Shown piece after piece: positions 43,131 through 50,941 of a stretch of 64,000 bases of DNA. The notes under the pieces were generated by a model. That model did not search any database. It had not been told where the DNA came from and saw only the letters and a program-made list of their open reading frames with translations. How positions within the stretch are numbered: position 1 is the stretch's first letter; each line of letters starts with the position of its first letter. Location of the stretch: NCBI GenBank assembly GCA_017526785.1, contig JAFXQV010000003.1, forward strand, positions 62,001 through 126,000, given 5' to 3'. The position numbers and the translations under genes are program-made. This DNA is from Oscillibacter sp. (GTDB lineage Bacteria > Bacillota > Clostridia > Oscillospirales > Oscillospiraceae).

Positions 43131-43475
43131 ATGGACGAAAACAACATCATGGAAGGACAGGAAGTCGTGCAGGAAGCTGTCCCCGCCAAGAAGCCCCGCA
43201 AGCCCCGCCGCAAGATGACCGAGGAAGAAAAGGCCGCCGCGAAGCTGAAACGCGACGAACGCAAGGCTATGGCCGAGAGCATGAAACCCGAAGTTTACGT
43301 GCAGTTCGAGGGGGCGGAAGCCGCCATTAGCGACCTGATTGACGCCGCCATCGCCAATTTCCGCAAGGAGAAGAAACGCGCCAGAATCGTCGAGTTCAAG
43401 CTGTATATCAAGCCCGAGGAGCGCGCCGCCTACTACGTTATCAACGGCACCGCTGACGGGAAAGTCGAATACTGA
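43131..43475 (+). CDS. DUF6465 family small protein
   Basis: The 114-residue protein has a Lys/Arg/Ala-rich, probably disordered and nucleic-acid-like N-terminal half (KKPRKPRRKMTEEEKAAA) and a small folded C-terminal half with EVYVQFEGAEA and KLYIKPEERAAYYVIN, the mark of DUF6465, common in Clostridia and of unknown function. It has an excellent AAGGAGG site and a strong promoter, so it is probably abundant. Confidence 0.85.
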   Translation: MDENNIMEGQEVVQEAVPAKKPRKPRRKMTEEEKAAAKLKRDERKAMAESMKPEVYVQFEGAEAAISDLIDAAIANFRKEKKRARIVEFKLYIKPEERAAYYVINGTADGKVEY

Positions 43476-43826
43476 CGTTCCGTACCGCTAAGGAACCGGA
43501 ACGGTTCGCCGGATTTATTCGCGAAATTTTCCGCTGTAGAAAACGTCCGAAACACGCTGTGATACTGTTTCCGGTTCAGCCGTAAGGCGACTGTAAGCCC
43601 ATGGGAGACGCCGTACGCCGACCCGTATCGAGCGATAAGGCAACTCTAACCAACCCGGACGCCGTGAAAGCCCCTTCAGACGCGTTTGGACTGCGTTATC
43701 GGACGGCGTTGAGTGCGCTGTCCGCGCCGTTGGGGATTTCACCGGAATCATAAGGCAATGTTAAGGCCGGAAACGGCGGGGCGCGCGCCTTGCGCAAGCG
43801 TGCAAAACGCCTAACACATACGCGTA
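43476..43826. other. Non-coding stretch with three TAAGGC direct repeats
   Basis: This gap between convergent genes has no supported ORF. It holds TAAG-N7-TAA(G/C) units with the shared text TAAGGC at 43583-43597, 43636-43650 and 43751-43765; the 11-base period resembles OmpR/PhoB-class binding sites. A related TAAGGAACCGG is at 43489. It may be regulatory or an sRNA locus; neither is shown. Confidence 0.4.
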
Positions 43827-43828
43827 AA

Positions 43829-43856
43829 AACCGGGTCATGTACCCGGTTCTTTTTT
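43829..43856. terminator. Bidirectional terminator before the second kinase gene's stop
   Basis: AACCGGGT (43829-43836), loop CATGT, ACCCGGTT (43842-43849), then C and T6; the minus strand also has a T5 run, so it can end the kinase operon. Confidence 0.85.
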
Positions 43857-43879
43857 GCGTTCCGCGTCGGCGGGGCGGA

Positions 43880-45124
43880 CTACATACCCGTTTCTTTTGG
43901 ATGTTCGGAAAGCGCGGCGCGTTTCGCGTTCGGGCGCGACAGCGGGAGCAGTGCCGTAAAGCGGGTGGCGTGTTCGTCACTCTCGGCGCGGACGACGCCC
44001 TTGTGTTCCCGCGCGATTGCGGCGGCGATACTCAGTCCCAGCCCGAAGCCCGACGATTCCCCGCGCGAGGCGTCGCCGCGATAGAAGCGCTCAAAGAGAT
44101 GGGAGAGCGTTTCCGGCGGAATCGGTTCCCCGGGGTTGCTGACCGTCAATTTCGCCTGCCGCTCGGACTTCTCCAGCGTCATGGAAACCGTGCCGCCGTC
44201 CGCGCCGTACTTTAAGGCGTTGTCCAGAAAGACCGACACCAGACGGCGCAGTTTTTCAGCGTCGCCGCTGACCGTCACATCCGGCGCAATTTCGTAACGC
44301 AGTGGCTTTCCGGCCTCGAACGCCACAGGCTCAAACGATAACGCGCAGTCTAAAGCCGTATCCGACAGCGATACCTCCCCGTACGCCGCCGACGGCGCGG
44401 CGTTGTCGGCGCGCGCCAACGTCAGCATTTCCTCGACTAATGTTTTCATACGTCCGGCCTCGGCGCGGATGTTGTCCGCCCAGCGCCGCGGACGCTCCGG
44501 AAGTTCGGAAGCGTCCAGCAGTTCCGCGTTCGACAGAATCACCGTCAGCGGCGTTTTCAGCTCGTGGGAGGCGTCGGACAGGAATTGCCGCTGCTGTCTC
44601 CACGCCTTCTCCACCGGGGACACCGCCCAATGGGACAGCGCCACCGACACGCCCAGCAGCGGTATCAGCGCCAGCAGGGCTATCGCAAATTGCGACCGCA
44701 CGAGTTTTCGGAGCGTCTCCACCTCCATGGACATGTCCACGAACGCGATACGCACATAGAAGCCGTTGTCTTTGCGGAGATAGCGCAGGCCGTAGCCGGA
44801 CAGTTGCCCCTCGTTGCCGGACTGTTCCAGACAGGCGCTCACAATGTCCGTCAGCGCTTCCGCGTCCTGTAGCGCGTCGTAGGTGCCGCCCGTGGGGTAA
44901 ATCGTGCCGTTGAAGACGTTCACCGTGAAGTAGGGCAGGGACACGGGGCGCTTGTCCCAGTTCGGCACGAACTCCTCCCGCATGACGCGGCGCAGTACGT
45001 CCTTGCTGATACGTTCCAGATTGTCCCGCGCCGACACCACCGCCGCGCACACCACCACAGCGAGTACCACTGTCACCAGCGACATCGACAGCGCGACAAA
45101 TTTCAGACGCAGTTTCCGAAGCAT
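43880..45124 (-). CDS. Two-component sensor histidine kinase
   Basis: The 414-residue kinase has two membrane helices (about 8-32 and 145-165) enclosing a sensor of about 110 residues, then HisKA with SDASHELKTPL, N-box VFLDNALKYGA, and the G-box SSGFGLGLSIA. It starts 3 bases after the response regulator gene. No separate HAMP domain is obvious, which fits small envelope-stress kinases. Confidence 0.9.
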   Translation of the reverse strand: MLRKLRLKFVALSMSLVTVVLAVVVCAAVVSARDNLERISKDVLRRVMREEFVPNWDKRPVSLPYFTVNVFNGTIYPTGGTYDALQDAEALTDIVSACLEQSGNEGQLSGYGLRYLRKDNGFYVRIAFVDMSMEVETLRKLVRSQFAIALLALIPLLGVSVALSHWAVSPVEKAWRQQRQFLSDASHELKTPLTVILSNAELLDASELPERPRRWADNIRAEAGRMKTLVEEMLTLARADNAAPSAAYGEVSLSDTALDCALSFEPVAFEAGKPLRYEIAPDVTVSGDAEKLRRLVSVFLDNALKYGADGGTVSMTLEKSERQAKLTVSNPGEPIPPETLSHLFERFYRGDASRGESSGFGLGLSIAAAIAREHKGVVRAESDEHATRFTALLPLSRPNAKRAALSEHPKETGM

Positions 45125-45127
45125 GGC

Positions 45128-45808
45128 TTACCCCTTTTCCAGACAGTAGCCCGCCATCCGTATGGTACGGATACGGACGCCGGAATGCAAGTGGGACAGT
45201 TTCCGGCGCAGGAACGAAATATAAACTTCCACGCTGTTTTCGTCGCCGCTGTCATAGCCCCAGATTTTCAGCAGGATATTTTCTTTTGTCAGCACCATTT
45301 CGCGGTTCAGCATGAACAATTCCAGCAGGTCGTATTCCTTCTTGCTCAGGCGGATGTTCCGCTCTCCGCAGTGCAACAGGAAGCCGTTCTTTTCGAGTTT
45401 CAGGTCTCCGTACTCCATCACGCCCGTTTCGCGCAATTCGGGTTGGCGGCGCGTCAGGGCGCGCAGACACGCCAGCAGTTCTTTCGGCTCGAAAGGTTTC
45501 GTCAAGTAGTAGTCCGCGCCGCTGTCCAGACCCTGTACGCGGTCGGACACGTCCGAGCGCGCCGTCAGCAACAGCACGGGAAGCCCGCTTCCGGCCTCCC
45601 GGAGCCGCCGTAACACGGCGAAGCCGTCTAATTTCGGTAGCATGACGTCCAGCACGCAGACATCGTAAATCCCCGACAAGGCCTCGTCAAGCCCGCTTTC
45701 GCCGTCGTGGCGCACGTCCACGGTATAGCCGTCCATCTCGAGCATGTCCCTGAGCGTCGCGGCAAGGCGCGTCTCGTCCTCCACAACCAGTACCCGCACA
45801 CGCTTCAC
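45128..45808 (-). CDS. OmpR-family response regulator
   Basis: The protein has 226 residues: receiver with Asp54 in VCVLDVMLPKLDG and Lys in LTKPF, then a winged helix with SVEVYISFLRRKL and the RTIRMAGYCLE wing. It is the cognate partner of the kinase gene downstream and lies 22 bases after the SDR gene in an apparent five-gene unit. Confidence 0.93.
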   Translation of the reverse strand: MKRVRVLVVEDETRLAATLRDMLEMDGYTVDVRHDGESGLDEALSGIYDVCVLDVMLPKLDGFAVLRRLREAGSGLPVLLLTARSDVSDRVQGLDSGADYYLTKPFEPKELLACLRALTRRQPELRETGVMEYGDLKLEKNGFLLHCGERNIRLSKKEYDLLELFMLNREMVLTKENILLKIWGYDSGDENSVEVYISFLRRKLSHLHSGVRIRTIRMAGYCLEKG

Positions 45809-45830
45809 CTCCTAATCATACGAACGATAA

Positions 45831-46577
45831 TCACACAATAAAGCCGCCGTCGGCGCACAAAACCTGTCCCGTGACGAACGACGCGCCCTCCGAACAGAGG
45901 AACGCCGCCGCTTGCGCGATATCCTCCGGGGTTCCCAGTCGGCCTGACGGCGTCTGTTGCGCGAGGTCGCGCAGGGTGTCCGCGCCCAGAACCTGTACCA
46001 TGTCCGTGTCAATCACGCCGGGGGCGATACAGTTCACGCGGATTCCCGACGGTGCCAACTCTAACGCCAGAGAACGCGTCAGCGCGATTAAGGCCGCCTT
46101 CGTGCAGGCGTACGCGCTTTCACAGCTTGCCCCGCGCAGTCCCCAGATAGAGGATATATTAAGGATACAGCCGCGCTTCTCGTGCAACATGTGCGGCAGG
46201 ACGGCGCGGATACAGTTCCGCGCCCCGCCGAGATTCACGGCGAAATAGCGGTTCCACAACGCGTCGGTGATGTCCTGAAACAGACACTGCCCGGCCACCC
46301 CGGCGTTGTTCACGAGCAGTTCCACGGGTCCCAGATGTTTTTCGGCCTCGTGTACCATGTGCGACACGGCGTCCATGTCGGACACGTCCGCGCCCACGGC
46401 GATTGCCGCCCCGCCGCGCGCGCGGATTTCGCGTACCAGACTTTCCCCGGCGTCGCGGCGCTCGTGCCAGTTCACGCACACCGGCCAGCCGTCCAGCGCG
46501 AGACGCAGCGCGATTGCGCGTCCGATTCCGCGCGAAGAACCCGTCACTAACGCGGCGGGGCGCTGTCTGAACTCCAT
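45831..46577 (-). CDS. SDR-family reductase (FabG-like)
   Basis: The 248-residue Rossmann enzyme has the NADP motif TGSSRGIGRA (12-21), NNAG, and the catalytic set Ser143, Tyr156 and Lys160, ending with a GQVLCADGGFIV tail typical of 3-oxoacyl-ACP reductase-like SDRs. Since no other fatty-acid genes are near, it may be a YmfI-like paralogue with another keto substrate. GGGAGGG precedes ATG 46577. Confidence 0.88.
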   Translation of the reverse strand: MEFRQRPAALVTGSSRGIGRAIALRLALDGWPVCVNWHERRDAGESLVREIRARGGAAIAVGADVSDMDAVSHMVHEAEKHLGPVELLVNNAGVAGQCLFQDITDALWNRYFAVNLGGARNCIRAVLPHMLHEKRGCILNISSIWGLRGASCESAYACTKAALIALTRSLALELAPSGIRVNCIAPGVIDTDMVQVLGADTLRDLAQQTPSGRLGTPEDIAQAAAFLCSEGASFVTGQVLCADGGFIV

Positions 46578-46634
46578 AAAATCCCTCCCATGATGAACGC
46601 GGGCAGGAACCGGAAATTCCTGTCCGCGTGTACG

Positions 46635-46955
46635 TTACGATTTGCGGCTATGGAACAGCGACTCACGGAGTACGCCCTTCGGGTCACGCGCCAGCAGGAC
46701 GCACAGCCAGATAACCAGCCCGAGCGCCACCGCGCACAGTCCCAGATATAAGTCGTTGAGCATGTCCGGCGGTTCGGGCGTGAAGTACGCGCTCCCGCGT
46801 TCGGCGTACTCGTACACGGCGTCGACAAGCCACATCAGCGACGCGCCCCAGTACAGCCAGCACGGCACACTTAAACACAGTTCGGCTCTGTGGGCGCTCC
46901 GGTACCACTGCGCCGTGAAGAACGCGGCCGCGAACACCGTCACCAAGAGCGTCAT
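46635..46955 (-). CDS. Small membrane protein of unknown function
   Basis: The 106-residue protein has three hydrophobic helices (about 1-17, 30-48, 71-92) joined by short charged loops, with a basic C-terminus. I do not recognise the family. ATG 46955 overlaps the stop of the upstream small membrane gene (ATGA), which implies that the two are made together; a longer frame to 47129 only shadows that gene. Confidence 0.65.
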   Translation of the reverse strand: MTLLVTVFAAAFFTAQWYRSAHRAELCLSVPCWLYWGASLMWLVDAVYEYAERGSAYFTPEPPDMLNDLYLGLCAVALGLVIWLCVLLARDPKGVLRESLFHSRKS

Positions 46956-47338
46956 TTCGCGGCCTCGCTTCCCGATAGGGTACGCCGTTCCATGGAACGT
47001 ACGACCGCCGTCAGCCCCGCCCAGACCGCCGTCACGACCGCCGCCATAGTTACGCCAACTGTGGACATCTCGTGCAACATCTCCGCGAACGCGGCGGGGT
47101 TCTCGGCCGCCGTCAGGAACGGGAACCACGGCACAATCTCGCCGTGCCAGAGGTGTTCGTAGGCCAGAAGCGCCGAGCCGCCCCAGAGCAGATTGGACAG
47201 CCAGCCCAGTTTACGCGACAGCGGCACATGGGATTCCATACGCGGCATAGACTTCTCCGCCGCCTCGCGGGACTTCAGGACACGCGCCGCCGTACTCACG
47301 ACAACCGCTTCCGCCGCCGGAACAAGGAAACACGCCAT
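46952..47338 (-). CDS. Small membrane protein of unknown function
   Basis: This 128-residue protein is the first gene of the unit. It has two or three helices (GWLSNLLWGGSALLAYEHLW and VTMAAVVTAVWAGLTAVV as marks), a possible N-terminal signal helix, and charged loops. It is not recognised. It has a perfect promoter about 50 bases upstream and is followed by a second small membrane gene, SDR, regulator and kinase. Confidence 0.65.
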   Translation of the reverse strand: MACFLVPAAEAVVVSTAARVLKSREAAEKSMPRMESHVPLSRKLGWLSNLLWGGSALLAYEHLWHGEIVPWFPFLTAAENPAAFAEMLHEMSTVGVTMAAVVTAVWAGLTAVVRSMERRTLSGSEAAK

Positions 47339-47388
47339 AGATACTACCTCCCAATTCTATGAAATTGCGCTTTTTCCGATACACTGTT

Positions 47389-47417
47389 ACTATACGCCGC
47401 CAAAAAACGCTTGTCAA
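47389..47417 (-). promoter_or_regulatory. Promoter of the five-gene membrane-SDR-two-component unit
   Basis: Minus strand: -35 TTGACA (47412-47417), 17-base spacer, -10 TATAGT (47389-47394). Confidence 0.78.
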
Positions 47418-47445
47418 GCACAATTTTTCGCAAGTTGTACGTATT

Positions 47446-47476
47446 GACGCCCTCCCCCGCAACGGGAGAGGGCGTC
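47446..47476 (-). terminator. Hairpin after the GLUG protein gene
   Basis: GACGCCCTC (47446-47454) pairs with GAGGGCGTC (47468-47476) and CCCG with CGGG inside. It follows the minus-strand GLUG gene stop by 18 bases; the T-run is poor. Confidence 0.6.
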
Positions 47477-47494
47477 GGAACTCTGTCCGCGGCC

Positions 47495-50400
47495 TTATTC
47501 GCTTTTCTGTTTACGCTTGTAGCGGCGGGAACGAATCACCGCGCCCGCAATCAGAACCAGCGACACGGCCGCCGCTACCGGAATCAAGTGCTGAATCATA
47601 GCCGCCTGTCCCGCGCCGCCGGGAATGACACAGTAAATCCCGCTGTTGCCCTCCATGTTGACGAGCAGATAGTGTCCGTTGGCCTCGGAACTGACGGTAC
47701 GCCAGCGACTGTCATAGAATCTCCACACGGTCGCCTGCGTCCCGGTCTGATTCAAGAGCCGAATTGGCACAATGTCGGTTTCCGTCAAGTCGGTTCCGTC
47801 AAGCCGGATGTCCATCACCATGGCGTCCGCGCCGACGGGCGCGCCCACGTCGCTTTCCGCGACGCTCAAAGCCGCCTCGCGGGTGAAAGCGCCCTCCGCC
47901 AGCACAAGCGGCTGTTCGCCGGACTTCTCCTCACTGGAAAGCATGGTAATCCACGGCTCATAAATCGGCTCCAATGTGATATCGGGAGAGCGCCCGGACG
48001 TGTCGAACGAAGGCCAGTAGCCGTGCAGGCCACCCTTTTCGGGAATTTCGGGCAACGTGATTCCGGACAAGTCGTCCTCGTACTGGAAGGGGATTTTCTC
48101 GACCTCCACGCCGTCTATGACGAACACAACCGCGCATTCCGTGAAGGCCTCCGGCGGCGCTCCCTCGACAAGAAGCGTCTCCCACGACGCCGGCTCCGCG
48201 ATTCCGATGTAGCTGATACCGTCGATTCCGCCGACGCCAAGGCCAGTGTCAAGAAAGAGGTTGCCCTGTATTCTGCCGTCGGCGGTGTCGGCGCTCCCGG
48301 CGATAGAGCCGATAGATTGCATGCCGTCGGCGACCGTGGTAAACGTCGGAATGGCGCGGCAGTTGCGGAGTACGTCGGCTTCCCCGGCGATTCCGCCGAC
48401 GAAGCGTTCCCCGGAGACCGTGCAACGGCTCCAGCTCTCCCGGACAATTCCGCCGGAACGCCCGGCCAGTCCGCCGACGTAGCCGCCCGCCGTACTCTTG
48501 ACCGTGCCGTAGTTCTCGCAGGCGACCAGCGTACCCAGATTCATGCGCCCGGCGATACCGCCGACGTAGTCTTTGCGCGTCGTGACCGTTCCCTGATTCC
48601 GGCACGCTTGGACGACGGCTCTTGTTTCGAGTACGCTACCGAAGGTCTGCGGCCCCGTGATATCGTCCTCGGGGTCGATGTCGTACTCAATGCCAATCAT
48701 GCCCGCGATTCCGCCCGCGTTGCGGTCGGCCTCCAACGCGCCCATGTTGACGCTCTCGGTGATTTTGCCCAGACGCGTCCCCGACACGTCGTGGTCGGAC
48801 ACGTCGGACACCATGGTGTCCGCGCCCACGGAACCGTTGTTGATGTTTTCGAGCGTCCGAAGCATGGCCTCCGAAACGGCGTTCAACTGCTGGCTGATTC
48901 CCTGCAAATTCGCGGAAACGCTGTTTTCCATGCGGTTGACGGCTACCGTCAGCGCGTCGGCGGTGTTGGTCAGCGTGCCCAAGGCGCTGTAGAGGGAGTT
49001 CCCGGTACTGCGCAACTCCTCCGTGTTGCTGGTCACGGTGACGCTGACGGCTCCCGTCTCCTGCAAGTCCGACACGGAACGGTAGAGTTCCGTACAGCCG
49101 GATTCCAAGTCCCCGCCGATTCCGGCGAGGGTGTCGGCGGCGTCGGCCATTTGCGACATGGGCGCGAGCAGTTGCCCGGACGGGTCGTCAAGATTCCGAA
49201 GCGCCGACGCCAAATCCGACGCCGCGCCGGAAATCTTCTGCATAGCGCTGAGCAGGGAATTTATCGGTTGCCGCAAGCCCCGTAACCCCTGTTCGAGTTT
49301 GTCCCAGTCGAGCGAGGAACTCTCCGCGAGATTCTGGATATTGTCGCCTATTGTGCGGAGTGCCGACACTTGGTCGCGTAGCGACGCGTTTACACGGCCT
49401 AACGCCGACTGTACGTCGTTCGTATTCAGCGGAAAGCCGCGATTCAGGGACTTTCCGATATCTTCCAGCGCGTTCCGGCGCGTTGTCTCGGCCTCGGCGA
49501 CCGCGCCCACGGCGTCACAGAGCGTCCAGAGGGCGTTTTTCTGTTCGGTGGTGTCCTGCACCAAGACCGCGCTTTCGAGCTGTTCCATGCCAATTTGCAG
49601 ATTGGAAAAGGCCGCGAATACTTCGCCCGTCGCGCCGTTGAGGGCTTCGGCGTTACTCCGCAGGGCGTCAATGGTTTCCTCCTCTAAAATGCGCGTGTTC
49701 TCCAACGCGGTGATGGACGCGCTCAACTGGTCTTGCGCCGTGACGGCGTGGGTAGGTGCGGCGGAAAACGTGGTCAGTGACATGGTAATCCTGTCCAGCG
49801 CCCCCGCCACCGACGACGCCATAGAGCGAATGTTCGTGACGGTCGTTTCCCTGCTGCGCGACGACTGGTCTACAAGGCGCTGTGACAAATCCCGCGCCGT
49901 GTTGGTGTTGCGCTGGAGCTGCTGGAACTGCCGGGCAAGTCCGGCGCGGTTGGCCTCGTTCCCGGTCAATGCGCCGTCAATCAGTTCCGACAGCGTGTTT
50001 AGCTGGCTGCGGAGTTCGGAAAGCACGGTGGGGTCTGCCAAGAGCGTGATATCGGGTTCTGCCTGTCCGGCGATGCCGCCGATGTCCTTACGGCCGCGCA
50101 CGTCGCCGCGATTCTCCGCCGCCGCCAGATATCCCGACTGCCGCCCGACAATGCCGCCCGTATTATAGCCCGTATGCGGTACGCCGACGGTGCCGACGTT
50201 GGTACAGCTTTGCAGGACGCCCGTGGACGTTCCGGCGATTCCGCCCGTGTCGAAGAAGGCTTCCGAGACTTGCACGGATTCTCCGGCGGCGGACGTGTTG
50301 ACGGCGGCCTCGTTCCAGCACTTGAGGAGCAGGCCGCGATTCCGCCCGACGATTCCGCCCGTACGGCGTCGGCCTTGCACGGTGCCATTGACGGTACACC

Positions 50401-50941
50401 CGGAGACCTCCCCGGTCTCCATGTTCTCGCCGACGACGCCGCCGACGTTGTAGCGCCCGACGACACTGCCCGTGAAGGCGCAGTCCAGTACGCTTCCGGC
50501 GTTAATGCCGACGATTCCGCCGACCTGTTCGGCGTCGCCGCCGGGGTGAACCGTGCCGGAGACGTTCAGGGAGCGGATGACCGCGCCCTCCCGCACGTAC
50601 CGGAACACGCCCATATTAGAGCCTGTCGCCGTGAGGTTCAGGCCGGAAATCGTGAAGCCCTCGCCGGAAAATTCCCCGCTGAATGTCGGAATGGGCAGGA
50701 AACTTTTCCCGGTCAAGTCCAAGTCACAGGTCAGCCGGATGAGCTTCCCCTGAGACCATGTGTCGACGGTACAGGCGCGGGCGAACTCCCGCAGGTCTGT
50801 GAGGGAGGAAATCAGGAACGCGCCTGTTTCGGGGTCAGTTTCCAGCGCGCAGGCGCGGGGCAGGCTGTCCGAAATTGTCCAGAAGGCCAGTACCAGCGAC
50901 AGCAGAGCCGCCGCCACGGAACGGAGTTTAGTTTTCTTCAT
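47495..50941 (-). CDS. Large GLUG-repeat / coiled-coil surface protein with C-terminal membrane anchor
   Basis: The 1148-residue protein has a signal peptide (about 1-32), then GLUG-type repeats (GGIVGxNxG, NVGTV, GGIAGxxxG) at about 130-310, a long helical coiled-coil region at about 315-760 rich in Leu/Ser/Asn/Gln, a second GLUG block at about 770-960, a domain with PPEAFTECAVVFVIDG, and one membrane helix near the end (VAAAVSLVLIAGAVI) followed by a basic RSRRYKRKQK tail. It is therefore wall- or membrane-bound and faces outward. The start overlaps the MMPL gene stop by 14 bases, so the two are translated together. Confidence 0.82.
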   Translation of the reverse strand: MKKTKLRSVAAALLSLVLAFWTISDSLPRACALETDPETGAFLISSLTDLREFARACTVDTWSQGKLIRLTCDLDLTGKSFLPIPTFSGEFSGEGFTISGLNLTATGSNMGVFRYVREGAVIRSLNVSGTVHPGGDAEQVGGIVGINAGSVLDCAFTGSVVGRYNVGGVVGENMETGEVSGCTVNGTVQGRRRTGGIVGRNRGLLLKCWNEAAVNTSAAGESVQVSEAFFDTGGIAGTSTGVLQSCTNVGTVGVPHTGYNTGGIVGRQSGYLAAAENRGDVRGRKDIGGIAGQAEPDITLLADPTVLSELRSQLNTLSELIDGALTGNEANRAGLARQFQQLQRNTNTARDLSQRLVDQSSRSRETTVTNIRSMASSVAGALDRITMSLTTFSAAPTHAVTAQDQLSASITALENTRILEEETIDALRSNAEALNGATGEVFAAFSNLQIGMEQLESAVLVQDTTEQKNALWTLCDAVGAVAEAETTRRNALEDIGKSLNRGFPLNTNDVQSALGRVNASLRDQVSALRTIGDNIQNLAESSSLDWDKLEQGLRGLRQPINSLLSAMQKISGAASDLASALRNLDDPSGQLLAPMSQMADAADTLAGIGGDLESGCTELYRSVSDLQETGAVSVTVTSNTEELRSTGNSLYSALGTLTNTADALTVAVNRMENSVSANLQGISQQLNAVSEAMLRTLENINNGSVGADTMVSDVSDHDVSGTRLGKITESVNMGALEADRNAGGIAGMIGIEYDIDPEDDITGPQTFGSVLETRAVVQACRNQGTVTTRKDYVGGIAGRMNLGTLVACENYGTVKSTAGGYVGGLAGRSGGIVRESWSRCTVSGERFVGGIAGEADVLRNCRAIPTFTTVADGMQSIGSIAGSADTADGRIQGNLFLDTGLGVGGIDGISYIGIAEPASWETLLVEGAPPEAFTECAVVFVIDGVEVEKIPFQYEDDLSGITLPEIPEKGGLHGYWPSFDTSGRSPDITLEPIYEPWITMLSSEEKSGEQPLVLAEGAFTREAALSVAESDVGAPVGADAMVMDIRLDGTDLTETDIVPIRLLNQTGTQATVWRFYDSRWRTVSSEANGHYLLVNMEGNSGIYCVIPGGAGQAAMIQHLIPVAAAVSLVLIAGAVIRSRRYKRKQKSE

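Noticed and set aside
43515-43751. 78-residue minus-strand frame in the TAAGGC gap
   Set aside because: It has no convincing ribosome site and no family resemblance; the region looks non-coding.
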